Source: Chloroflexota bacterium (GTDB taxonomy: Bacteria > Chloroflexota > Anaerolineae > Anaerolineales > UBA4823). Taken from it: a stretch of 64,000 nt of DNA. Every line of letters begins with the position of its first letter. Position 1 is the stretch's first letter. Positions 57,006-64,000 of the stretch are shown one piece after another. The notes beneath the pieces are model-generated. The model did no database searches and was not told the origin of the DNA. It saw only the letters and a list, made by a program, of their open reading frames with translations. The stretch covers positions 91,274 to 155,273 of the forward strand of contig JAKOUW010000019.1 in NCBI GenBank assembly GCA_029782365.1. The letters run 5' to 3'. The position numbers were made by a program, and so were the translations under genes.

Positions 57006-58491
57006 GCGCTCCTCGGGTATTCTTCTCCATCCTACCAGCTTGCCAGGACCATACGGCATTGGAGATATTGGCCCTGGCGCCAAAGTTTGGGTCGATTTTC
57101 TCACCAACGCCGGCATTGGTCTTTGGCAAGTCTTGCCATTGGGGCCCACAGGGTATGGCGATTCACCATATCAATGTTTTTCAGCATTTGCAGGGAACCC
57201 CTACCTGATCAGCCCAGATGCTTTGAAAGCGGATGGGATATTGAGTGATGCAGATATTCAACCCCTGCCCGCTTTTCCGACGAACAGAGTTGATTTCGGT
57301 TGGGTGATTAACTGGAAAGTCAAGCTGCTTGAAAAAGCATTTTCCAATTTTTCATCCCGCTCCTTTCCCGAGCTGAAGGCTGAGTTTGCAAGATTTCAAA
57401 GCGAAAATGCAAGCTGGTTGCAAGATTATGGGCTGTTCATGGCGATTAAAGATGACCACGCCGGGCAGCCCTGGACAACCTGGGAACAGCCCCTGCGTGA
57501 CCGCCATCTTGATGCGCTCAACGAGGCTGGAAATCGACTGCGCACTGAAATCGTCCGCCAAATGTTCTGGCAGTTTCTCTTCTTTCGTCAATGGAGCGCG
57601 GTCGTACACTATGCCCATTCGAAAAACATCAAGATTATCGGCGATATCCCCATTTTTGTTGCCCATGACAGCGCAGATGTGTGGTCTCATCGCGAATTGT
57701 TTTTCTTGGACAAGAGAGGCCGCCCAACCGTTGTAGCTGGCGTCCCTCCAGACTATTTTTCTCCCACCGGCCAACTTTGGGGAAATCCATTGTATAAATG
57801 GAGCATCCACAAAAAAACCGGGTATGCCTGGTGGATCAGCCGCTTCAAAGCTGTTTTGAAACTTGTTGATATTGTTCGCCTGGACCATTTCCGCGGCTTT
57901 TCAGGATACTGGGAAGTGCCCGGGAAAGCCAAAACCGCTGAAAAAGGCCGCTGGCTGCCTGGTCCAGGCAAACACTTCATCCGGGCTGTTCAAGACGGCT
58001 TGGGCAGTTTGCCAATCATCGCTGAGGATCTCGGCGTAATCACACCGGATGTGGTTGAACTGCGCGATTCATTTCATTTGCCTGGTATGAAAATACTTCA
58101 GTTTGCTTTCGATGGCGACGGCAAACATGCTTTCCTGCCGCACAACTATATCCCGAATTGTGTAGCTTATACCGGCACACACGATAACGATACCGCTCTC
58201 GGTTGGTATGAACGTGCCGCAGAAAATGAAAAGGATTTTTACCGAAAATACTTTGAGCGTGACGGTTCCACTTTTGCCTGGGATCTTATTCGCGGCGTAT
58301 GGGGTTCAGTGGCTGTTTTTGGTTTAGCGCCGATGCAAGATTTCTTGAATTTAAACAACGTTGCCCGGATGAATTATCCGGGCAATCCGAGTGGCAACTG
58401 GTCCTGGCGAATGCAATCAAACAGCCTAGATCCCCAACTGGCTGCGAAGATCAGGCACCTGAATCTGCTGTATAATCGGTTGAAAGTCTGA
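56995..58491 (+). CDS. malQ: 4-alpha-glucanotransferase (amylomaltase)
   Basis: 498 residues, GH77, usual length. Disproportionates malto-oligosaccharides. SGILLHPTSLPGPYGIGD, LPLGPTGYGDSPYQ, the nucleophile in VRLDHFRGF, the acid/base in IAEDLGVITP and TGTHDNDT are present. Start overlaps glgC by 11 bases. With GH13 and glgC it forms an alpha-glucan block. Confidence 0.96.
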   Translation: MKFERSSGILLHPTSLPGPYGIGDIGPGAKVWVDFLTNAGIGLWQVLPLGPTGYGDSPYQCFSAFAGNPYLISPDALKADGILSDADIQPLPAFPTNRVDFGWVINWKVKLLEKAFSNFSSRSFPELKAEFARFQSENASWLQDYGLFMAIKDDHAGQPWTTWEQPLRDRHLDALNEAGNRLRTEIVRQMFWQFLFFRQWSAVVHYAHSKNIKIIGDIPIFVAHDSADVWSHRELFFLDKRGRPTVVAGVPPDYFSPTGQLWGNPLYKWSIHKKTGYAWWISRFKAVLKLVDIVRLDHFRGFSGYWEVPGKAKTAEKGRWLPGPGKHFIRAVQDGLGSLPIIAEDLGVITPDVVELRDSFHLPGMKILQFAFDGDGKHAFLPHNYIPNCVAYTGTHDNDTALGWYERAAENEKDFYRKYFERDGSTFAWDLIRGVWGSVAVFGLAPMQDFLNLNNVARMNYPGNPSGNWSWRMQSNSLDPQLAAKIRHLNLLYNRLKV

Positions 58492-58502
58492 ACTGTGTAA
58501 AG

Positions 58503-58538
58503 AATTGGGCGGCCCTAATAAGGCCGCCCAATTTTATT
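58503..58538. terminator. Bidirectional terminator after malQ
   Basis: AATTGGGCGGCC (58503-58514) and GGCCGCCCAATT (58522-58533) form a perfect 12-bp stem with a 7-base loop, then TTATT on the plus strand. It lies between malQ and the convergent lipoprotein gene. Confidence 0.85.
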
Positions 58539-59547
58539 ACTTATTCAAAACCAGGTCGCCCCAGGTTGTCGGGTCTGTCAGCCGGCGAGTTGAGACGTTT
58601 GAAACCATTTTTTGTTGTACGGCAGAAGCATCGTTATCACTATCGGACACAGACAGGGCAAATCCGTAATGCTGTCCGGCCTGCGGTGTGACGCCAAATA
58701 TCGACCAGGGTATGGCTGCCTCTACAACATATCCACCAGTGGTGGCTGTCGCAAATGCTTTCACCGTCCGGGCTCCACTGATCGTGCTCGGGAACCACAG
58801 GTATCCCTCTGGATGATTGCCTGGGAAAGTTTGCCCTGGAGATATTCCTAACTGGTAATCGTCAGGAGATAATGATTGGACATAGAAATCCGCGCCCAGG
58901 TTTGTATCCAGTAATATCTCCAGGCTGTCACCTTTGTATAAATTCGCTCCACTGGCTAACTGGACATACAACTGGTCAGTAACTTTGATGGCGATATACA
59001 TATTATTTGCATCCCATCCAACCTGGAAATCACCTGCCAGATCCTGGTCGCCATACCATTTATCCTTGCCAAATACCACAGCGTGCGCAGCATAAACAGC
59101 GGCGTCCTTCCACTCCGAAAAATCCCCATCCAAGGTAGGGGCGCTGGTGAAATGGTAGGCTTTCACGTTGCCCTTAGGCCGGAGTAAAACCGGTGTCGCT
59201 GTGGGCGTGGGTGGCACAGCCGTATTGGTAGCCGTTGGCGGGATGGCGGTGTTGGTTGGCGTTGGAGGCAAGGCTGTCGCCGTCGCCGTCGGCGTAGCTG
59301 TGGGTGGTTGGGCAGGCACGCTGGTGGCAGTGACCGCGCCATCCGAGGGCTGATTATTCTGCGGCTGGGTAGCGGTTGGCTGCGGCACAACCGCACTCGG
59401 GGTCAAAACTGCGTAGATCGCGGTCAGGGTTAAATCGGGGGTTGGGAACGCAAACGGTGTGGGACCGCTGGAGAAAGGCCGCGTACAGGCGGTTAGCATC
59501 ACCACAAACACGGCCAGGAAGATAATGAATGTATATCGGTATTTCAT
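58537..59547 (-). CDS. Lipoprotein with CBM9-like carbohydrate-binding domain
   Basis: 336 residues. A lipoprotein signal ends at LTAC (Cys near 21). Residues about 50-125 are a Pro/Thr/Ala-rich linker. The C-terminal 200 residues resemble a family 9 carbohydrate-binding/DOMON-like module (LDGDFSEWKDAAVY, VGWDANNMYIAIKVTD, KGDSLEILLDTNL, AAIPWSIFG). It may bind extracellular polysaccharide. AGGAGGAG upstream supports the ATG. Confidence 0.82.
   Translation of the reverse strand: MKYRYTFIIFLAVFVVMLTACTRPFSSGPTPFAFPTPDLTLTAIYAVLTPSAVVPQPTATQPQNNQPSDGAVTATSVPAQPPTATPTATATALPPTPTNTAIPPTATNTAVPPTPTATPVLLRPKGNVKAYHFTSAPTLDGDFSEWKDAAVYAAHAVVFGKDKWYGDQDLAGDFQVGWDANNMYIAIKVTDQLYVQLASGANLYKGDSLEILLDTNLGADFYVQSLSPDDYQLGISPGQTFPGNHPEGYLWFPSTISGARTVKAFATATTGGYVVEAAIPWSIFGVTPQAGQHYGFALSVSDSDNDASAVQQKMVSNVSTRRLTDPTTWGDLVLNK
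59168..59320 (-). repeat. Low-complexity Pro/Thr/Ala codon repeat
   Basis: A run of short imperfect repeats in the lipoprotein gene encodes PTATPTATATALPPTP and related units. It is a surface linker, not a mobile or structural repeat. Confidence 0.7.
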
Positions 59548-59571
59548 ACAGCTCCTCCTTGAATCTATTTC

Positions 59572-59577
59572 ATTATA
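59572..59577 (-). promoter_or_regulatory. -10 box of the CBM9-like lipoprotein gene
   Basis: TATAAT on the minus strand, giving a leader of about 18 bases with a good ribosome binding site. No clear -35. Confidence 0.4.
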
Positions 59578-59611
59578 GCTTTATTGCCATAAAAAGAATA
59601 ACAAAAGTCAC

Positions 59612-59640
59612 TTGTTGCTTATATAGAAACGTTGTATAGT
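59612..59640 (+). promoter_or_regulatory. Candidate promoter of the Nudix regulator
   Basis: TTGTTG (59612-59617), 17 bases, TATAGT (59635-59640). The leader would be about 33 bases, with GAGG 7 bases before the ATG at 59680. Confidence 0.45.
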
Positions 59641-59679
59641 TGAAAATAGTTCCCAATTTCGCCTTGTTGAGGTTCTTTG

Positions 59680-60366
59680 ATGTCGCCTTTTACTTACGAA
59701 TACCCACGGCCCGCTCTCACCGTTGATGTCGTTTGTTTTACACTGCGTGAAAATCGCTTGAATGTTTTGCTCATCCAGCGCGCGGAGCCGCCATTTGCAG
59801 GAATGTGGGCGCTGCCCGGCGGATTCGTCCAAATGGAGGAATCACTCGAACAAGCAGCCCTGCGTGAGCTTGAGGATGAAACTGGAATTCGCGAGGCGTA
59901 TTTGGAACAGCTTTACACCTATGGTGAAACCAACCGCGACCCACGCGGCCGGGTAGTTACAGTAGCTTATTTTGCCTTGATCTCCGCAGACAAACCAGTG
60001 CGCATCGAAGGCACGCGTGAGGTAACCCGCGCTGGTTGGTTTCCCGTTGATGAACTGCCGGAGCTGGCGTTCGATCACACAGAGATTATCGGCTACGCCT
60101 TGCGCCGCCTGCGCTATAAATTAGAGTACACGGCAATTGGATTCGAATTGCTGCCCGGCGCCTTCACATTAACCCAGCTTCAATACACCTATGAAATTGT
60201 GCTGAATGAAAAATTGGACAAGCGTAATTTCCGCAGGCGAGTCCTCCAAGCAGGCGTGATTGAACAGACTCCGCAAATGCGGGGCGGTGAAGGCCGACCG
60301 GCCCGATTATACCGCTATCGGCCCGATGCAGTCGCTGAAATCAAGGCTCGCCGTCTTTTCCCATAA
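59680..60366 (+). CDS. Nudix hydrolase with C-terminal winged helix (NrtR-like)
   Basis: 228 residues from the ATG at 59680 (GAGG upstream; a TTG at 59677 precedes it). The Nudix domain has GGFVQMEESLEQAALRELED, with the box ending EDETG, so one Glu of the REUxEE pattern is Asp. The C-terminal 80 residues are a winged helix (FTLTQLQYTYEIVLNEKLDK, NFRRRVLQAGVIE). This matches NrtR-type repressors of NAD metabolism or ADP-ribose pyrophosphatases. No NAD genes are adjacent, so the target is unknown. Confidence 0.88.
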   Translation: MSPFTYEYPRPALTVDVVCFTLRENRLNVLLIQRAEPPFAGMWALPGGFVQMEESLEQAALRELEDETGIREAYLEQLYTYGETNRDPRGRVVTVAYFALISADKPVRIEGTREVTRAGWFPVDELPELAFDHTEIIGYALRRLRYKLEYTAIGFELLPGAFTLTQLQYTYEIVLNEKLDKRNFRRRVLQAGVIEQTPQMRGGEGRPARLYRYRPDAVAEIKARRLFP

Positions 60367-60390
60367 TTCACTTTGACCAAGACAATCAAA

Positions 60391-60396
60391 TATAAT
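60391..60396 (+). promoter_or_regulatory. -10 box of the MFS gene
   Basis: TATAAT 21 bases before the ATG at 60418, in the 51-base gap after the Nudix gene. A start near 60403 would leave a 15-base leader. Confidence 0.4.
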
Positions 60397-60417
60397 GCTC
60401 TCAAGGTAAGCCAAATC

Positions 60418-61632
60418 ATGGATCAACAACACTCTCCTTTGCCTCGGAATGTATACATTCTAGCAATAACCTCATTCTTGACCGATGTGTCAACTGAAAT
60501 GCTGCAAAACACCCTGCCGCTTTTCCTGGTCAATGTGTTAGGCGCTACTACCTCGATCGTCGGATTAATTGATGGCATCGCGGAAACCACCGCCAGCCTG
60601 GTCAAACTGTATTCAGGCCAGCTTTCTGACCGACTGGGTAAACGCAAGGCCCTGGCAGTTTTGGGTTACGGTTTCTCGAGCCTCTCCAAGCCTTTCTTGT
60701 ACTTCGCTTCCAGTTGGGGGTGGGTTTTAGGCGTGCGCTTTGCTGATCGCATCGGCAAAGGCATCCGCACTGCTCCCCGCGACGCGTTGATTGCTGGCAG
60801 TGTGGATGCACGCCAACGCGGCCGGGCATTTGGGTTACACCGCGCAGGAGATACAGCCGGCGCTTTCACGGGCATCTTGCTGGCGCTGGTGATTATCTGG
60901 CTGGCTCAGTCCGGCAAAGCTCAACTCACCCGCCAGACCTTCCAGTGGATCGCCTTGGCCAGCATCATCCCTGCATTTTTGGCAGTGGCGATCCTAGCGC
61001 TGGGAGCGCAAGAAATCGGGCCAGCTAAGCCAGCAAGCGCTTCTCAACCTGGCGCAAAAATTTCCTGGCAAAATCTGGACCAACGATTCCGCCGCTTTCT
61101 CATCGTAATGATTATCTTCACCCTGGGCAACTCATCCGATTCTTTCTTAATTTTACGCGGCCAGGAAAGGGGGCTGAATGTCTTGCAGATTCTGGGGATG
61201 ATGTTGACCTTTAACGCCGTTTACAGCCTGCTTTCCAGCCCTCTGGGTGCCCTTTCGGACCGCCTGGGGCGGCGTAAGCTGATTTTTATTGGTTGGTCGG
61301 TTTATGGTCTATGTTATCTGGGCTTCGCAGCAGCCTCTTCTGGCTGGCAAATTTGGATGATATTTGGCGTCTATGGCATATACTATGCTCTGACAGAGGG
61401 CATTGCCAAAGCTTATGTTGCCGATCTGGTTCCTCAGGACCAACGTGGCACAGCGTACGGATTTTTCAATGCCGCCATTGGTATCATGGCGTTACCTGCC
61501 TCGCTCTCGGCGGGTGTTTTATGGCAAGGCATCGGCAACTGGGCTGGCTTTGGGCCAGCGGCCCCGTTTTTCTTTGGCGCATCCCTGGCTATTGTCGCCA
61601 GCCTTTTGTTTTGGGGTTGGGTAAAAAAGTAA
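60418..61632 (+). CDS. Major facilitator superfamily transporter
   Basis: 404 residues from the ATG at 60418; a TTG at 60373 would run through the -10 box. Twelve predicted membrane helices. The loop 2-3 motif appears as GQLSDRLGKRKAL and again as GALSDRLGRRKL in the second half. FADRIGKGIRTAPRDALIAGS is typical of a Chloroflexota and proteobacterial MFS subgroup with an unknown substrate. Confidence 0.9.
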   Translation: MDQQHSPLPRNVYILAITSFLTDVSTEMLQNTLPLFLVNVLGATTSIVGLIDGIAETTASLVKLYSGQLSDRLGKRKALAVLGYGFSSLSKPFLYFASSWGWVLGVRFADRIGKGIRTAPRDALIAGSVDARQRGRAFGLHRAGDTAGAFTGILLALVIIWLAQSGKAQLTRQTFQWIALASIIPAFLAVAILALGAQEIGPAKPASASQPGAKISWQNLDQRFRRFLIVMIIFTLGNSSDSFLILRGQERGLNVLQILGMMLTFNAVYSLLSSPLGALSDRLGRRKLIFIGWSVYGLCYLGFAAASSGWQIWMIFGVYGIYYALTEGIAKAYVADLVPQDQRGTAYGFFNAAIGIMALPASLSAGVLWQGIGNWAGFGPAAPFFFGASLAIVASLLFWGWVKK

Positions 61633-61646
61633 GTTTCTGCAGCGAA

Positions 61647-61678
61647 AAGAGCGCCTGGGGTTGAAACCAGGCGCTCTT
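61647..61678. terminator. Terminator between the MFS and cupredoxin genes
   Basis: AAGAGCGCCTGG (61647-61658) and CCAGGCGCTCTT (61667-61678), a perfect 12-bp stem with an 8-base loop. A short T-run follows on the minus strand, so it serves the cupredoxin gene best. Confidence 0.75.
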
Positions 61679-61701
61679 AGAAGCTCAAACCCAGACCGGG
61701 G

Positions 61702-62097
61702 TTATTTCACAACCAGGGTCGCAACCATGCCTTGTTCAACATGGGCAGGAATGCCGCACACCACCTGGTACTCTCCCGGGTCTTTCGGGGCAGTGAATGT
61801 CACTGTTTCACTGGCACCTTTCTCAACTTCATGTTCCCAGAAAATGTTCGGCTCGTCATCGTCACTGAAGGGAGTTGTGACCTTTTTGCCCAGCATCATG
61901 ATGACATATTCATGCGTCACTGTCCCATCATTGGTCATATTTAAAGTAACCTCAGAGCCGGCCGGCACCTCAAATGAATTGGGGGTGAAACTAAAATCCT
62001 TTAAATTTACATTTAATGTGACTTTTTTTGGTCCACAGCCACTTAAGGCAAGAGCCAGTACGAATACGAACAAAATAACTCCAAAAAACTTCTTCAT
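61702..62097 (-). CDS. Cupredoxin-like copper lipoprotein
   Basis: 131 residues from the ATG at 62097, chosen because AAGGAGAG precedes it and a lipoprotein signal (ALALSGC) follows; the frame is open 37 codons upstream. The domain has a plastocyanin-like copper site: His in VTHEYVI, then C-x4-H-x4-M in VVCGIPAHVEQGM. It may carry electrons or handle copper at the outer face of the membrane. Confidence 0.9.
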   Translation of the reverse strand: MKKFFGVILFVFVLALALSGCGPKKVTLNVNLKDFSFTPNSFEVPAGSEVTLNMTNDGTVTHEYVIMMLGKKVTTPFSDDDEPNIFWEHEVEKGASETVTFTAPKDPGEYQVVCGIPAHVEQGMVATLVVK

Positions 62098-62134
62098 ATT
62101 CACTCTCCTTTTAAGATTTATTAAGTTAATGAGA

Positions 62135-62165
62135 AGTATATCCCGCCTGTATCCGTAGTATATCA
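62135..62165 (-). promoter_or_regulatory. Candidate promoters of the cupredoxin gene
   Basis: Two TATACT boxes on the minus strand (62135-62140 and 62157-62162); the second is an extended -10 (TGATATACT). No clear -35 boxes. Confidence 0.4.
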
Positions 62166-62227
62166 CCCAAACGGATGATTTATGTCCGATTAAAAGATTA
62201 ATCATCACTTCTCAAGTATTAACCCAG

Positions 62228-64000
62228 GGGGCTGTCCAAAAAGAACTGGGCAGCCCCTTTCGCGTTTAAAGAAAATGTGATTCAATACGGGGTATGAAAC
62301 ACAGAAAACCCGCCTACCCCGTCTTCAAACCGTATACGATGGCACAGCCGAGCCTGATTCCTCCGAGTTGGGATGAATTGGTTCCAGCCAATCACATTGT
62401 GAGAGTGGTCAACCGGGCGATAGAGAGCATCAATCTTGAGCCACTGCTGAAGAAGTACAAAGGAGGAGGCACGAGCAGCTACCATCCGGCGATGCTGCTC
62501 AAAGTGCTGGTGTATGCCTACAGCCAGCGGATCTACTCGTCACGGCAGATTGCCAAAGCAGTGCGAGAAAACGTGAACTTTCTGTGGTTGAGTGGGGGAA
62601 ACCAACCAGACTTTCGGACGATCAATGCATTCCGAGGGGAGAAGATGAAAGGAGCGATCGAGGAAGTATTCACACTGGTATTGGGTTTGTTGTTGGAAGA
62701 GGGATATGTCAAGCTGGAGAACTACTTTGTGGATGGGACCAAGATCGAAGCAGATGCGAACCGGCACAAGGTAGTGTGGGCGAAGAGCCGGGCGAAATAT
62801 GAAGGGCGATTACGCGAGAAAGTCAAAGAACTGCTGAAAGAGATCGATGCGGCAAACGAAGCCGAGAACGCCGAATACGGGGACAAAGACCTGGAGGAGA
62901 TGGGCGGCAGCGGTGGCGGGATCGATGCAGAGAAGCTGGAGAAAAAGATTGCTGAGCTGAACGAACGCCTGAAAGAACAGCCGGAGAACAAAAAACTGGC
63001 CAAGGCAGTCAAGAAAATGGAGAGCGATTACTTGCCACGGCAGAAACGGTATGAAGAGCAGGAGCGCAAGTTGGCAGGGCGCAACAGCTATTCAAAGACA
63101 GATGAGGATGCCACGTTCATGCGGATGAAAGAAGATCGAGGCGCCAAAGAGCCGCTGCCCAAACCAGCCTACAACATCCAGACAGGGACCGAAGGGCAGT
63201 TTGTAGTTGGGTTCAGTCTGCACCAACGAACTGGAGACACCAACTGCCTGATCCCTCATCTGGAAGGGGTCAAAGCCAATTTACAGAGCATAGCCAGGCG
63301 CAAGCCCGAATTGTTGACCAGACAGCCAGGCTGTCTGCCGCAGAATATTTCGGCGGATGCTGGTTATGGCAGTGAAGAGAACTATGTCTACCTGGAAGAA
63401 CACAAGCTGGGCAATTATGTCAAATACAATACCTTTCACCGCGAACAGCAGAAGCACCGGGATCCGAAACTCATTCGCAAAGCCATCTTTCGTTCGGAGA
63501 ACCTGCCCTACGACCAGGCAAAGGATGAATTCATCTGTCCGGCAAACCAGCGTTTGACTTATCGCTACACCGGGCACGAGAAATCCGAGAACGGCTACCG
63601 GATCGAAGTGCGACATTATGAAGCTTCCTCATGCAATACCTGTCCCCTCAAGTCAGAGTGCACCCAGGCGAAAGACAACCGGCATATGCGTGTGAGCTTT
63701 CGCTTGCAGCGTTTCAGAGAGCAAGCCAAAACTAACTTGTTGTCGGAGCAGGGCAAAGTATTGCGTGTGCAGCGTAATGTCGAGGTCGAAACCTTTTTCG
63801 GCCAGGTCAAACACAATATGCACTTCCGCAGGTTCAGTTTGCGGGGGTTAGAAAAGGTGAAAACCGAATGGGGTTTGATCTGCATCGCCCATAATTTGCG
63901 AAAAGTGGCAGCTCTTTAGCCACCACTTTTTTTGTCTTTCGCTATTTTTGCCTTTTTGGGCATTTTGGGGGCTGTCTAGCTGTCCTTTCTAGACAGCCCC
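62228..64000 (+). mobile_element. IS1182-family insertion sequence
   Basis: The left end GGGGCTGTCCAAAAAG (from 62228) and the right end read inward from 64000 (GGGGCTGTCTAGAAAG) match at 17 of the first 21 positions. Each end also carries an internal hairpin: GGGGCTG/CAGCCCC at 62228-62257, and a perfect 12-bp pair at 63968-63979 and 63989-64000. The element is about 1.77 kb with one intact transposase. The right end falls on the last base, so target duplication cannot be seen. Confidence 0.85.
62294..63919 (+). CDS. IS1182-family transposase
   Basis: 541 residues, apparently intact. An N-terminal DUF772-like region (SSYHPAMLLKVLVYAYSQRI, SSRQIAKAVRENVNFLWLSG) is followed by a DDE domain: first Asp in YFVDGTKIEADANR, second in ISADAGYGSEENY, Glu in VEVETFFGQVKHN. 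A charged coiled-coil insertion (EKLEKKIAELNERLKE) sits between the first two acidic residues, and a cysteine cluster (CNTCPLKSEC) lies before the Glu. GGGG precedes the ATG. Confidence 0.95.
   Translation: MKHRKPAYPVFKPYTMAQPSLIPPSWDELVPANHIVRVVNRAIESINLEPLLKKYKGGGTSSYHPAMLLKVLVYAYSQRIYSSRQIAKAVRENVNFLWLSGGNQPDFRTINAFRGEKMKGAIEEVFTLVLGLLLEEGYVKLENYFVDGTKIEADANRHKVVWAKSRAKYEGRLREKVKELLKEIDAANEAENAEYGDKDLEEMGGSGGGIDAEKLEKKIAELNERLKEQPENKKLAKAVKKMESDYLPRQKRYEEQERKLAGRNSYSKTDEDATFMRMKEDRGAKEPLPKPAYNIQTGTEGQFVVGFSLHQRTGDTNCLIPHLEGVKANLQSIARRKPELLTRQPGCLPQNISADAGYGSEENYVYLEEHKLGNYVKYNTFHREQQKHRDPKLIRKAIFRSENLPYDQAKDEFICPANQRLTYRYTGHEKSENGYRIEVRHYEASSCNTCPLKSECTQAKDNRHMRVSFRLQRFREQAKTNLLSEQGKVLRVQRNVEVETFFGQVKHNMHFRRFSLRGLEKVKTEWGLICIAHNLRKVAAL

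Noticed and set aside
58508..58530. Inverted repeat as an operator or attachment site
   Set aside because: It lies between convergent genes with a T-run, so a terminator is the simpler explanation.

Overview
The window looks like one chromosomal segment of a bacterium of the phylum Chloroflexota, most likely class Anaerolineae. This is inferred from gene content, not from a marker-gene search. The clues are a gap-pgk-tpi cluster beside a YvcK protein with N-terminal membrane helices, a C39-like/TPR protein, a CpXC-domain protein, GAF-based phosphatase and HD-GYP proteins, a Ser/Thr kinase beside an FHA-winged-helix regulator, and secreted proteins with Pro/Thr-rich linkers. No rRNA, tRNA, CRISPR array or phage module was seen. 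The only mobile element is an IS1182-type insertion sequence that runs to the last base.

Region 1 (1-14329, all minus strand) makes nucleotide sugars. It is led by a specialised NusG/RfaH-like antiterminator (13814-14329). Transcription then runs through gmd, fcl, a 2-hydroxyacid dehydrogenase, an SDR, a WecC-like dehydrogenase, a UDP-glucuronate-epimerase-like protein, WbpB/WbpD/WbpE-like enzymes, another epimerase and ugd, and ends with a WbpA-like dehydrogenase and a terminator. Predicted products are GDP-L-fucose, UDP-glucuronate/galacturonate, a UDP-2,3-diacetamido-glucuronate type sugar and possibly UDP-ManNAcA. No glycosyltransferase, flippase or polymerase is present in this block. 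A partial FAD/Fe-S oxidase follows the terminator and runs off the left edge.

Region 2 (14411-21685) has a HELSH membrane peptidase, tpiA, pgk, gap and yvcK on the minus strand, with perfect stem-loops between gap/pgk and pgk/tpiA, and a divergent recJ. Region 3 (21713-29202) has a family 2 glycosyltransferase divergent from a tight five-gene plus-strand run: AAA ATPase, glycerophosphodiesterase, threonine-dehydratase-like enzyme, CoA-transferase-like subunit and a membrane-anchored GH3 protein. Region 4 (29225-38014) is mostly signalling and housekeeping: a kinase divergent from an FHA regulator, a CpXC protein, a soluble histidine kinase overlapping a class III aminotransferase, tgt, a solute-binding-type lipoprotein and an orphan.

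Region 5 (38101-46916) holds the pyruvate-dehydrogenase-type E1alpha/E1beta/E2 operon, a C39-like protein without its catalytic residues, and a YhfC-type protease with an ABC-2 exporter and a membrane zinc-ribbon protein. Region 6 (46919-61632) holds a rhodanese, two related GAF genes (SpoIIE phosphatase, HD-GYP), then an alpha-glucan block (1204-residue GH13 protein, SRPBCC-PDZ-DinB fusion, glgC, malQ), a CBM9-like lipoprotein, a Nudix regulator and an MFS transporter. Region 7 (61702-64000) is a cupredoxin lipoprotein and the IS element.

Several genes have a -10 box only 6-11 bases from the start codon and no convincing ribosome binding site, which suggests leaderless mRNAs. No clearly new multi-gene system such as defence or secretion was found. 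The most distinctive items are the antiterminator-led sugar operon, the pseudo-C39 protein, the altered GH13 protein, the SRPBCC-PDZ-DinB fusion and the leaderless promoters.
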